Origin: Flavobacterium hercynium
GTDB taxonomy: Bacteria; Bacteroidota; Bacteroidia; Flavobacteriales; Flavobacteriaceae
DNA: 34,355 nt
Assembly (NCBI RefSeq): GCF_002217285.1
Contig: NZ_MUGW01000014.1
Coordinates: forward strand, 1 to 34,355
Reading direction: 5' to 3'
Positions 25,328 through 32,912 of this stretch are shown here, piece by piece; positions within the stretch are counted from its first letter, which is position 1, and each line of letters starts with the position of its first letter. The translations under genes and the position numbers were made by a program. The notes under the pieces were generated by a model. The model did not search any database, was not told the DNA's origin, and was given only the letters and a program-made list of their open reading frames with translations.

Positions 25328-27012
25328 TGAAAGCATCTATTCAACAAAATATCAAAACATTAGGTGTTACTGTTTTTGTTTTAATTGTTTTAAACATACT
25401 TGGAACACTATTTTTCCACCGATTCGATTTAACAAAAGACAAACGTTATACCTTATCTGCAACTTCTTTACAAATTGTAAAACAGGTAAAAGATCCTTTG
25501 TCTATAAAAATATACATGCAAGGTGATTTGCCGGCAGATTTTAAACGTTTACAATTAGAAACCAAACAATTACTGGAAGAGTTTCAATCTTACAATAGTA
25601 ATATTGCTTTTGAATTTGTTGATCCGTTAGAGAACAAAGCAGAAAGTACGGACATTATAAAATCACTTTATCAAAAAGGATTAACTCCAATAAACATTAC
25701 AGTTGATGATAAAGGAAAACAATCTCAGGCAATGGTTTTTCCTTGGGCAATTGCAGTATACGAAGACAAAGAGGTTAATATTCCTTTGTTAAAAAACATT
25801 ATGGGAGCTTCGACTACTCAAAAAGTAATCGGATCGATTCAGCATTTAGAATATTCGATTGCCGATGCCATCAACAAAATCAGTAAAGCAAAACAAAAGA
25901 AAGTTGCCATATTAAAAGGAAACGGAGAATTAAATGATGTTAACATTGCGCAAATGTTGAGACAAATTCGCGAAAGTTATTACATCGCTCCTTTTACACT
26001 AGATTCTGTAGCAAAAAATGCAACAGGAACATTAAGCGCTTTAAAAGAATATGATTTAGCAATTATTTCAAAACCAACTGAAACTTTTACAGACGAAGAA
26101 AAACAGGTATTAGACCAATACATCATGAATGGCGGAAAAACGTTGTGGTTGATTGATCAAGTTGCAGCTGATATGGATAGTTTATACAATCAATCCGGTG
26201 CTACTCTAGCCTATCCTAGAAACCTAAATCTTACGGATATGTTTTTCAAATACGGTTTCAGAATTAATCCAGATTTAGTAAAAGACGAACAAGGAAGTCC
26301 TATCAAACTGGCTACCGGCGAACAAGGAAGCGCTACAAGATATCAGGATTTTGTCTGGAAATTTGCACCGCAGGTTTATCCAACTAGTCAGCATCCTATT
26401 GTAAAAAACTTAGGTGGCATTAAATTTGACTTTGCAAGCCCGATTGACACTTTGAAAAACGGAATTAAAAAAACGGTTTTATTGCAATCTTCTCCGTATT
26501 CAAAAACTATTGGAACACCATCTGAAATTAATCTGAATATCGTAACGGAAAAAACTACGCCGGAAGAATATTTAAACAAAGGAAATTTACCATTGGCTGT
26601 TTTATTAGAAGGAAATTTTAAATCGGCTTTTGAAAATCGTGTATTACCTTTTAAAGAAAGTTCTTTTACAGCACAAGGCAAGCCTAACAAAATGATTGTT
26701 ATTGCCGATGGCGATTTGGCGAGAAACCAAATTGATAAAAACCTGATGCCTGTAGAACTAGGTTACGATCAGCGTACTGGTAACTTATACGACAACAAAG
26801 ATTTTATAATGAATTGTGTAAACTATTTGCTGGATGACACCGGACTTATTAACATTAGAAGCAAGGATGTTACTTTACCGCTGCTGGACAAAGAAAAAGT
26901 TTATCAAAATTATAGTCAGACCCAATTCATAACTATCGGACTTCCAATTCTTATTTTACTGCTTTTCGGATTAGCATTTACCTATATCAGAAAAAAAACG
27001 TATAGCAAGTAG
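25327..27012 (+). CDS. gldG: Gliding-motility protein GldG
   Basis: The 561-residue protein has one N-terminal membrane segment (about 12-32), a large periplasmic domain of the GldG/ABC_transp_aux type (about 45-525), and a C-terminal membrane segment (about 535-553) with a basic tail (RKKTYSK). It is the auxiliary subunit of the GldA-GldF-GldG transporter. Start and stop are unambiguous, and it is coupled to gldF. The dnaN gene follows 109 bp later and has its own promoter, so the motility pair and the replication gene are probably separately controlled. Confidence 0.93.
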   Translation: MKASIQQNIKTLGVTVFVLIVLNILGTLFFHRFDLTKDKRYTLSATSLQIVKQVKDPLSIKIYMQGDLPADFKRLQLETKQLLEEFQSYNSNIAFEFVDPLENKAESTDIIKSLYQKGLTPINITVDDKGKQSQAMVFPWAIAVYEDKEVNIPLLKNIMGASTTQKVIGSIQHLEYSIADAINKISKAKQKKVAILKGNGELNDVNIAQMLRQIRESYYIAPFTLDSVAKNATGTLSALKEYDLAIISKPTETFTDEEKQVLDQYIMNGGKTLWLIDQVAADMDSLYNQSGATLAYPRNLNLTDMFFKYGFRINPDLVKDEQGSPIKLATGEQGSATRYQDFVWKFAPQVYPTSQHPIVKNLGGIKFDFASPIDTLKNGIKKTVLLQSSPYSKTIGTPSEINLNIVTEKTTPEEYLNKGNLPLAVLLEGNFKSAFENRVLPFKESSFTAQGKPNKMIVIADGDLARNQIDKNLMPVELGYDQRTGNLYDNKDFIMNCVNYLLDDTGLINIRSKDVTLPLLDKEKVYQNYSQTQFITIGLPILILLLFGLAFTYIRKKTYSK

Positions 27013-27028
27013 ATGTTAATAAAAAAAA

Positions 27029-27078
27029 TTGCGAAACTAAGATTGTTTACGATATATTTGTAAAATGTATCTTAGTTT
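27029..27078 (+). promoter_or_regulatory. dnaN promoter inside a 10-bp inverted repeat
   Basis: TTG (27029-27031), 21 bp, then TATATTTG (27053-27060) is a good promoter match, giving a UTR of about 55 nt to the ATG at 27122. The inverted repeat AAACTAAGAT (27034-27043) and ATCTTAGTTT (27069-27078) brackets the -7 box and the likely start site, so it could be an operator or a structured leader. Confidence 0.65.
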
Positions 27079-27121
27079 ATAGCAGAACTAAAATATTTTC
27101 AAAAAAAATAAAACATAACAG

Positions 27122-28240
27122 ATGAAATTTATAGTATCGAGTTCGTACTTATTAAAACAATTACAAGTTTTAGGTAGTGTAATTAACAGTAACAATACCT
27201 TGCCTATTTTAGATAACTTTTTATTTGAATTAGACAATAATGAATTGACAGTTTCAGCTTCAGATCTTGAAACTACAATGTCTGCTACATTATCAATCGA
27301 TTCTAAAAGCAAAGGAAGTGTAGCTGTACCGGCAAAACTTTTACTTGAAATTTTAAAAACATTCCCGGAACAACCTTTAACTTTTACAGTTGAAGAAAAC
27401 AACACTGTTGAAATTAGTTCAAACTCAGGAAAATATGCATTAGCTTATGCTGCAGGTGAAGAATTTCCTAAATCTGTAAGCCTTGAAGAGCCTTCTGTAA
27501 CTTTAGTTCCTGCTGATGTTTTGGCAACTGCTGTAAGTAAAACAATTTTTGCTGCCGGTAATGATGATTTACGTCCTGTTATGTCAGGTGTTTTCTTTCA
27601 GTTCTCACCGGAAGGATTAACTTTTGTTGCTACAGATGCTCACAAATTAGTAAAATATGCACGTACAGATGTAAAAGCATCTCAGGTTGCTGATTTTATT
27701 ATGCCAAAGAAACCTTTAAATATTTTAAAAAGTATTTTAGGAACTTCTGATGCTGAAGTAAAAATTGAATACAACGATTCAAATGCGACTTTCTCATTTG
27801 ACAATTATATCCTAACATGTCGTTTAATTGATGGAAAATATCCTAATTACGAAGCCGTAATTCCGAAAGAAAATCCAAATAAATTAATGATCGACCGTTC
27901 TTTATTTTTAAGCTCAGTAAAACGTGTTGCTATTTTCTCTAACAAAACAACACACCAAATTCGTTTAAAAATTGCGGGAGCTGAATTAAATGTTTCTGCA
28001 GAAGATATCGATTATTCTAACAAAGCAGAAGAAAGATTGACTTGTGATTATCAAGGAGACGATCTTCAAATTGGTTTCAACTCACGTTTCTTAACTGAAA
28101 TGCTGACTAACTTACAATCAGACATGATTATGTTAGAAATGTCATTACCAAACAGAGCCGGAATTCTAACTCCAGTAGATGGTTTAGAAGAAGGAGAAAC
28201 TGTTACTATGTTGGTAATGCCGGTAATGTTAAATAGTTAA
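27122..28240 (+). CDS. dnaN: DNA polymerase III beta subunit (sliding clamp)
   Basis: The 372-residue protein has the three repeated clamp domains (about 1-120, 125-245 and 248-372), starting MKFIVSSSYLLKQLQVLG, with NNTLPILDN and LRPVMSGVFF in the first and second domains, and the C-terminal MLVMPVM strand that shapes the client-protein binding pocket. The length is that of the family. As a dimer it encircles DNA and holds polymerase and repair proteins. dnaA is not near, so this is not a classical dnaA-dnaN origin locus. The gene follows gldFG. Confidence 0.96.
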   Translation: MKFIVSSSYLLKQLQVLGSVINSNNTLPILDNFLFELDNNELTVSASDLETTMSATLSIDSKSKGSVAVPAKLLLEILKTFPEQPLTFTVEENNTVEISSNSGKYALAYAAGEEFPKSVSLEEPSVTLVPADVLATAVSKTIFAAGNDDLRPVMSGVFFQFSPEGLTFVATDAHKLVKYARTDVKASQVADFIMPKKPLNILKSILGTSDAEVKIEYNDSNATFSFDNYILTCRLIDGKYPNYEAVIPKENPNKLMIDRSLFLSSVKRVAIFSNKTTHQIRLKIAGAELNVSAEDIDYSNKAEERLTCDYQGDDLQIGFNSRFLTEMLTNLQSDMIMLEMSLPNRAGILTPVDGLEEGETVTMLVMPVMLNS

Positions 28241-28345
28241 CATCAAAACATCTTTTTGTTACAGGGATTTTTTTTAGTTTCAAATTAAAGACATATCATT
28301 GTAAAAAAAACAAGCATCGCTATTAACCAACCATTTTTTATACCT

Positions 28346-28382
28346 AAAAACCGCAATTCTTCATAAGAGTTGCGGTTTTTTT
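28346..28382 (+). terminator. dnaN terminator
   Basis: AAAACCGCAA/TTGCGGTTTT stem with a loop that can add three more imperfect pairs, followed by a T-run. The neighbouring stretch up to 28482 is built of CACAGTTTACAGTTTAC-type short repeats similar to those between other genes here; it has no ORF. Confidence 0.82.
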
Positions 28383-28482
28383 ATTCTTTGTTGTTTTGAG
28401 TTGGTCGTTTGTTGTTGTTAGTTTCGTTATCCTCAATTCACATTTCACAGTTTACAGTTTACAATAAACAATTCACAATTTA

Positions 28483-29139
28483 CTACTCTTTCCTCTTCTT
28501 AAAACCTAAATAATAATTCAGTCCTAAACCTAAAGTTCTGCTGTCGTATCTGTTTTCGCTTTTAGAGACATTATTCATTGCCTTACCCATGTCTACTCCT
28601 GTATAATACAAATTAATGGCCAAAGAATCATAAGTAACATCAGAAAGCATAATATCTACTCCAGCACCAATTCCAATGGAATGTTGCCATTCTGTTGCAG
28701 TTTTATTCGTTGTTAGTATTTGATTCTGATTGTTAGGATTTATTGTAGCATAATTTCCGTGCGCTTCAATTCGTGATATGTTATACATTGGCAGAATTTG
28801 AAGAATTGCATCACCAGCACCATCTTCTGAACTGTTTAAACATATTTTAGGTGAAAAACCAAAATTTAAAGCCGACGCATCTATGTTTGATGTACTTGTG
28901 ACAATTCCGGATGCATTTACAGTATTATGATCTTCAAGTTTTCCGTAATAATAAGTAACATTGAAGTCAGGTTTTAGAAACTTAAACACTTTAACATCCA
29001 AACCAAGTCCACCTTGGATATAACCTGAATTCTGAAAATCAGTATGGCGGTAAACACCTAAATTAGCTGAACCTCTAACTTGTGCATTTAAAGAGGCAGA
29101 AAGTAGGATAAACAAAAAACAGAACGTATTTTTCTTCAT
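28483..29139 (-). CDS. Putative outer-membrane beta-barrel protein
   Basis: The 218-residue protein has a signal peptide ending LLSASLNAQ and alternating hydrophobic/polar strands through its length. It starts VRGSANLGVY, contains YIQGGLGLDVKVFKF and SIGIGAGVDIML, and ends in an aromatic-rich strand (LGLGLNYYLGF) followed by a basic tail KKRKE. This resembles small OmpW/OmpX-type barrels of Bacteroidetes; I do not recognise a named family. Function is unknown. It is divergent from the DsbA-like gene and has no clear terminator in the repeat-rich gap after it. Confidence 0.75.
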   Translation of the reverse strand: MKKNTFCFLFILLSASLNAQVRGSANLGVYRHTDFQNSGYIQGGLGLDVKVFKFLKPDFNVTYYYGKLEDHNTVNASGIVTSTSNIDASALNFGFSPKICLNSSEDGAGDAILQILPMYNISRIEAHGNYATINPNNQNQILTTNKTATEWQHSIGIGAGVDIMLSDVTYDSLAINLYYTGVDMGKAMNNVSKSENRYDSRTLGLGLNYYLGFKKRKE

Positions 29140-29274
29140 TGAAAATTTTATGATGTTTATAGATTAGTAAGTAATTTTTACTGGAAATTTTGTGCTAAAA
29201 TACTTCTTTCTACTATACAAAAACTACTTCTTTGAATTTGAAAACAGAATAATTTAATCTGAAAAAATATTTCT

Positions 29275-29286
29275 TATTTTTGTAGT
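29275..29286 (+). promoter_or_regulatory. Promoter box directly upstream of the DsbA-like gene (leaderless mRNA)
   Basis: TATTTTTG (29275-29282) fits TAnnTTTG, and only four bases (TAGT) separate it from the ATG at 29287. Transcription should start at or next to the A of the start codon. A TTT with 19-bp spacing lies at 29253-29255 in place of a TTG. Confidence 0.5.
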
Positions 29287-29913
29287 ATGAAAATAGAAAT
29301 TTGGTCGGACATCATGTGTCCGTTTTGTTATATCGGAAAAAGACAATTGGAAACGGCTTTAGCTGAATTTCCTAATGAAGAATTTGAAATTGAGTGGAAA
29401 AGCTTTCAGCTAGATCCAAGCATTGAACCACAATCCGGCAAAGATGTATATACGTTTCTGGCAGAACGAAAAGGTATTTCAGTAGAACAATCTATACAAA
29501 TGCATAAAGGTGTTGTAGAACGCGCAAAAAGTGTTGGTTTAGACTATCATTTTGACAAAGCTATCATTTCAAACTCTCTTACAGCGCATCGTATCATTCA
29601 TTTAGCTAAGAGTAAAAAATTAGGCGATGAAATGGAAGAAATTTTCTTCAAAGCTTATTTCACAGAAGGACGAGATCTAAATGATGCTCAAACACTAATT
29701 GAATTAGGAGTTAAAGCCGGATTAGATGCTGCAGAAGTAAAAGAAGTTGTCGAAAATAACAACATCTACTTCAATGAAGTACAAGAAGACATAACTGAAG
29801 CACAGGAAATTGGCGTACAAGGCGTTCCGTTTTTTGTTTTTGATAGAAAATATGCCGTTTCAGGGGCTCAACCTGTTGAAGCATTTGTAAATACGATTAA
29901 AGAAGTTCTTTAG
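29287..29913 (+). CDS. DsbA/FrnE-family thiol oxidoreductase
   Basis: The 208-residue cytoplasmic protein (no signal peptide) has a thioredoxin fold with an inserted helical domain. It starts MKIEIWSDIMCPFCYIGK, so the active site is Cys11-Pro-Phe-Cys14, and it has the cis-proline GVP at Pro181. This is the FrnE-like (2-hydroxychromene isomerase/DsbA) subfamily, which in other bacteria handles disulfides of cytoplasmic proteins under oxidative stress. The substrate is unknown. The gene is monocistronic and ends in a large inverted repeat shared with the convergent MutS-like gene. Confidence 0.9.
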   Translation: MKIEIWSDIMCPFCYIGKRQLETALAEFPNEEFEIEWKSFQLDPSIEPQSGKDVYTFLAERKGISVEQSIQMHKGVVERAKSVGLDYHFDKAIISNSLTAHRIIHLAKSKKLGDEMEEIFFKAYFTEGRDLNDAQTLIELGVKAGLDAAEVKEVVENNNIYFNEVQEDITEAQEIGVQGVPFFVFDRKYAVSGAQPVEAFVNTIKEVL

Positions 29914-30056
29914 AATTTTAGATTTTATACTTTAGATTTTAGATTCCACTTTGATTTTGAAATATTGCTCATACATTGGATTATTTAGTAAAATTTAAAT
30001 AATTAATAATCTAACAAATCCAACAATCTAAAATCTAAAGTCTAGAATCTAAAATT
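29914..30056. repeat. Large 32-bp inverted repeat between convergent genes, probable transcription stop
   Basis: The arms at 29914-29945 and 30025-30056 pair at 30 of 32 positions, each made of TTTTAGATT-like units. An inner stem TTGGATT/AATCCAA (29976-29982 and 30017-30023) reinforces the structure. The stop codons of the DsbA-like gene (+) and the MutS-like gene (-) lie at its two edges, so RNA from either side would form the hairpin; the minus strand ends in AT-rich tracts but no strong T-run is seen. A bidirectional end-signal or mobile repeat are both possible. Confidence 0.6.
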
Positions 30057-30057
30057 T

Positions 30058-31830
30058 TTAAATCACCCCCATCTTCTGCATCAAGAAAGTAGCACTTTTA
30101 TTTTGGCATATTCCGTTACGGAGTTTATAGTCAAAATGAAGTTCGTTATTCTGAATTTGAACTTCAAAACATTGGTTCATTAAAATATCAGGATATTCAT
30201 TTGTCGTTAAGCATACTTCAATATCATGTGTCGCAATAGCACCTACTGCTTTTTTAGCAATAATCTTTTTGACTACTTCAATTGTTCCATTTCGTTTATC
30301 ATCAGAATTGGTTCCTCTTAGAATTTCGTCTAACAGAACAAACGCTGGTTGCTCTTCTAAAGCATCCATTATTTGTTTTAAACGTTTAATTTCGGCAAAA
30401 AAGTACGATTCACTATCTGCCAGAGAATCTGATAAACGCATTGAAACTAAAACAGGAAGCGGATGCAACGTAGCCTCTGAAGCACAAACTACAGAACCAA
30501 TTCCGCCTAAAACCATATTTATTCCTAAACTACGCAAAAAGGTACTTTTACCAGACATATTAGAACCTGTTAGAATTATAAAACGCTCAGGATAAAAATG
30601 AGTGTCATTTCCTATTCTGGTTGCGGGATTCAATAAAGGATGACCTAAATCTTTAAAACCTATTTTATATTCAGCATTGATTTCAGGAAAAACAAAATCT
30701 GCATTATTATAGGCTAGATTTGCTAAACTGTTTAGCGCTTCAAACTCACCAATAACAGCAATCCATTTTTCAAGTTCAGGACTGTAATTTTGCTTCCATT
30801 TTAAAAGTGCTTTTAATACGTGAAGATTGAAGAGAAATGTTCCATTAAAAACAATTGCAGTTACAAAATTGTTAATCGTATCCATTCTAGAAAACAACTC
30901 CGAAAGATCTTTAAGGTGTTTACTTGCCGCTGCATTTTCAAAAATAAGTTGCTTTTGTAAATCGGATAATTTTTTTGATTCAAATTTTTCCGTTTCAATT
31001 TTCTCAACCAAAAAACTATATTGTCTTATGATTTTATCAATATTGTCTGCTTTAGCAATTTCAGATTGAATTTGTTTAAATGATCTTCCTAAAACCATTA
31101 AATTCCCAATAAAAATATAGGTCAAGTAAGATAGTAAAACTGTTTTTGAAGTAACAAGATAAGCTGCCAGAAATCCAAAAAATAAGGTTGGCATTACGAT
31201 TGAAAGTGCAATAGTAACTTTAGATAAAACATTATTATTAAATGAATTCCAATGCATTAAAGAATCATACGCGCTTTTTGTGTCAGCACTGACAATACCC
31301 AAAGCTTGAAAATCCTGCCTCCACTCTATTTTAGTTTTAAGTTCATTTATGGCCTCCTGGTTTTCCAGAATCTGATCACCAGGCAATTGCTTTAATAATT
31401 GATGAGCAAGTGTTTTTTTTCCAACAAAAGTTGCGGTTCTGTTTAAATTTTGAAACAAAGAATGATCTCCAAAGATATCTAAATCATAAGCATAAGAATG
31501 GTGAAAATCATTAAACTCTACACCATTTTCAAAAGGAAGTTTTTCTCTTTTAAGAAATGAAATTTCATTGTTATTGATTTTTAACAATGCAGTAGTAATT
31601 TGTTTTTGAAGAGAAAGTCGAGAATGAATTCTCATTAAAAAAATAAAACCAACAAAAGACAGAATAGCAAAAGCAACGTAAAGTATCTCGTTTGTTTTTA
31701 TGTAATAAAACAGTGAAAACAAGCAAACAAAAACACTTACTAAACGTAAAATACTTATGCTGTTGTATCTTTTGTTGATTTTATCAAAAAGTTCATTGTA
31801 ATGCGTAACTTTATTTTGGTATGTTTCCAT
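30058..31830 (-). CDS. Membrane-anchored MutS-like ATPase
   Basis: The 590-residue protein has a MutS domain V ATPase at its C-terminus: Walker A GSNMSGKST (422-430), Walker B LLDEILRGTNS with Asp501-Glu502, and the switch ATHDIEVC with His535. Instead of the mismatch-recognition domains I-III of MutS, its N-terminal half carries two transmembrane hairpins (about 27-44 and 48-66; about 204-226 and 231-247), with soluble helical stretches between and after (260-340). It is therefore membrane-bound and unlikely to be the mismatch-repair MutS, although it is often annotated so in Bacteroidetes. Function is not known. It is preceded by a -7 box at 31851-31858 and by the UspA gene in the same direction. 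Confidence 0.88.
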   Translation of the reverse strand: METYQNKVTHYNELFDKINKRYNSISILRLVSVFVCLFSLFYYIKTNEILYVAFAILSFVGFIFLMRIHSRLSLQKQITTALLKINNNEISFLKREKLPFENGVEFNDFHHSYAYDLDIFGDHSLFQNLNRTATFVGKKTLAHQLLKQLPGDQILENQEAINELKTKIEWRQDFQALGIVSADTKSAYDSLMHWNSFNNNVLSKVTIALSIVMPTLFFGFLAAYLVTSKTVLLSYLTYIFIGNLMVLGRSFKQIQSEIAKADNIDKIIRQYSFLVEKIETEKFESKKLSDLQKQLIFENAAASKHLKDLSELFSRMDTINNFVTAIVFNGTFLFNLHVLKALLKWKQNYSPELEKWIAVIGEFEALNSLANLAYNNADFVFPEINAEYKIGFKDLGHPLLNPATRIGNDTHFYPERFIILTGSNMSGKSTFLRSLGINMVLGGIGSVVCASEATLHPLPVLVSMRLSDSLADSESYFFAEIKRLKQIMDALEEQPAFVLLDEILRGTNSDDKRNGTIEVVKKIIAKKAVGAIATHDIEVCLTTNEYPDILMNQCFEVQIQNNELHFDYKLRNGICQNKSATFLMQKMGVI

Positions 31831-31840
31831 TTTATTAATT

Positions 31841-31881
31841 TGATGAAATACAAATATAACTTTTAGAATATAATTTCATCA
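31841..31881 (-). promoter_or_regulatory. Promoter box of the MutS-like gene within a 9-bp inverted repeat
   Basis: TATATTTG on the minus strand (31851-31858) fits TAnnTTTG and gives a UTR of about 15 nt. It is bracketed by TGATGAAAT (31841-31849) and ATTTCATCA (31873-31881), perfect complements. I see no TTG at the -33 distance. The hairpin might also stop RNA from the UspA gene. Confidence 0.5.
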
Positions 31882-31895
31882 CGAATAATTAAAAT

Positions 31896-32729
31896 TTAGG
31901 ACTCATGCATGATCAATACCGGTACTGAAATTTCTTTTGACATTTTTTTTGTAAAACTTGATTCAAAAATACTTTCAAAAAAAGAACGTTTGTGGGTAAT
32001 CATCGCCACAACATCAATCTCTTTGTAAAGCACAAAATCCAGAATAGTATCTTTTACTTCATCACTTGGTAATACCTGGAATTCTACATCTTCGTTTGCA
32101 AACTCTCTTTCCCATTCTTTTACAGTACTTTCAGCAACGTCTGAGCTTGTTGTTTTTACATATAAACTTCTCACCTTTGCATTCATTTTTTTTGCAATCT
32201 TCAATACTTTTCGAAGTTCTTCTTTGTCTTTTTCACGGTAACGCGTTGTAAATCCGATTGTTTTAATCTTCTTGAATTTAGCATCTACAGGAACACAGAA
32301 AACAGGAACATCAACACCGGAAATAACGGAGCTTGTATTGGAACCAACAAAAAATTTTGTCCAATCGGAGTTTCCTGTGGTACCCATAATTACAAAATCT
32401 ACTTTATCTTCTTCGATCGCATTCTTTAAGTTGTAAATCAAATCACCATCCATTAAACGATGTTTAACTACAATATCTTCTGCATTTCGTTCGATCGCTA
32501 TAGTTCTTAATTTTGGAATTTCTTCTTTAAAAGCTTCAAATTTCGCCAATTCAATCGAACTGTAAATTGATGCATAGTTCTCCGGAAAAAATTGACTGTC
32601 GTAAACCGGAATTTCAAAAGTATGCAGCAAAATCAATTCGGCATTGACAATTTTAGCAAATTCTAAGGCATGCACAAACGCATTTGTGGCAGCATCAGAG
32701 AAATCGGTGGGAAATAATATCTTTTTCAT
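31896..32729 (-). CDS. Tandem universal stress protein (UspA family)
   Basis: The 277-residue protein holds two Usp domains. The first (about 1-147) begins MKKILFPTDFSDAATNAF and has the ATP-binding motif as a perfect G-2X-G-9X-GS (GTTGNSDWTKFFVGS). The second (about 153-277) begins IKTIGFTTRYREKD and its motif is degenerate (THKRSFFESIFESS), so only the first half is expected to bind ATP. Such two-domain Usps respond to stress, hypoxia and starvation. It lies 65 bp upstream of the MutS-like gene in the same direction. Its promoter probably uses TAAATTTG at 32758-32765. Confidence 0.92.
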   Translation of the reverse strand: MKKILFPTDFSDAATNAFVHALEFAKIVNAELILLHTFEIPVYDSQFFPENYASIYSSIELAKFEAFKEEIPKLRTIAIERNAEDIVVKHRLMDGDLIYNLKNAIEEDKVDFVIMGTTGNSDWTKFFVGSNTSSVISGVDVPVFCVPVDAKFKKIKTIGFTTRYREKDKEELRKVLKIAKKMNAKVRSLYVKTTSSDVAESTVKEWEREFANEDVEFQVLPSDEVKDTILDFVLYKEIDVVAMITHKRSFFESIFESSFTKKMSKEISVPVLIMHES

Positions 32730-32757
32730 TTTGGTTTAGTTTTAAAAGTTCTTCTCT

Positions 32758-32765
32758 CAAATTTA
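32758..32765 (-). promoter_or_regulatory. Putative -7 box of the UspA gene
   Basis: TAAATTTG on the minus strand fits TAnnTTTG with a UTR of about 20 nt. The nearest TTG is 13 bp upstream, so the -33 element is weak. Confidence 0.45.
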
Positions 32766-32900
32766 ATCATTCTAAAACCAAAACACCCTGACTATTATCA
32801 GTTATTTAACATTTAAAACCTTCTTAAAATTGTCTGTTTTCAATACTTAAAAACACTTTTAGTCTACTTGATCCTTTTAGAAACTTTATCGGTTTTTTTA

Positions 32901-32912
32901 TACCTTTGCACC
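32901..32912 (+). promoter_or_regulatory. Promoter box directly upstream of mnmE (leaderless mRNA)
   Basis: TACCTTTG (32901-32908) fits TAnnTTTG and is followed by CACC and the ATG at 32913. The four-base gap is the same as for the DsbA-like gene at 29287. Transcription should start at or next to the A of the ATG. No TTG lies at the -33 distance. Confidence 0.55.

Noticed and set aside
27088..27405. Minus-strand ORF over dnaN and its promoter
   Set aside because: Overlaps the well-supported dnaN gene and has no recognisable content.
32868..32912. Longer start for mnmE
   Set aside because: The family begins MINQDSIVAL at 32913, and the extension starts with TTG and covers the promoter box.
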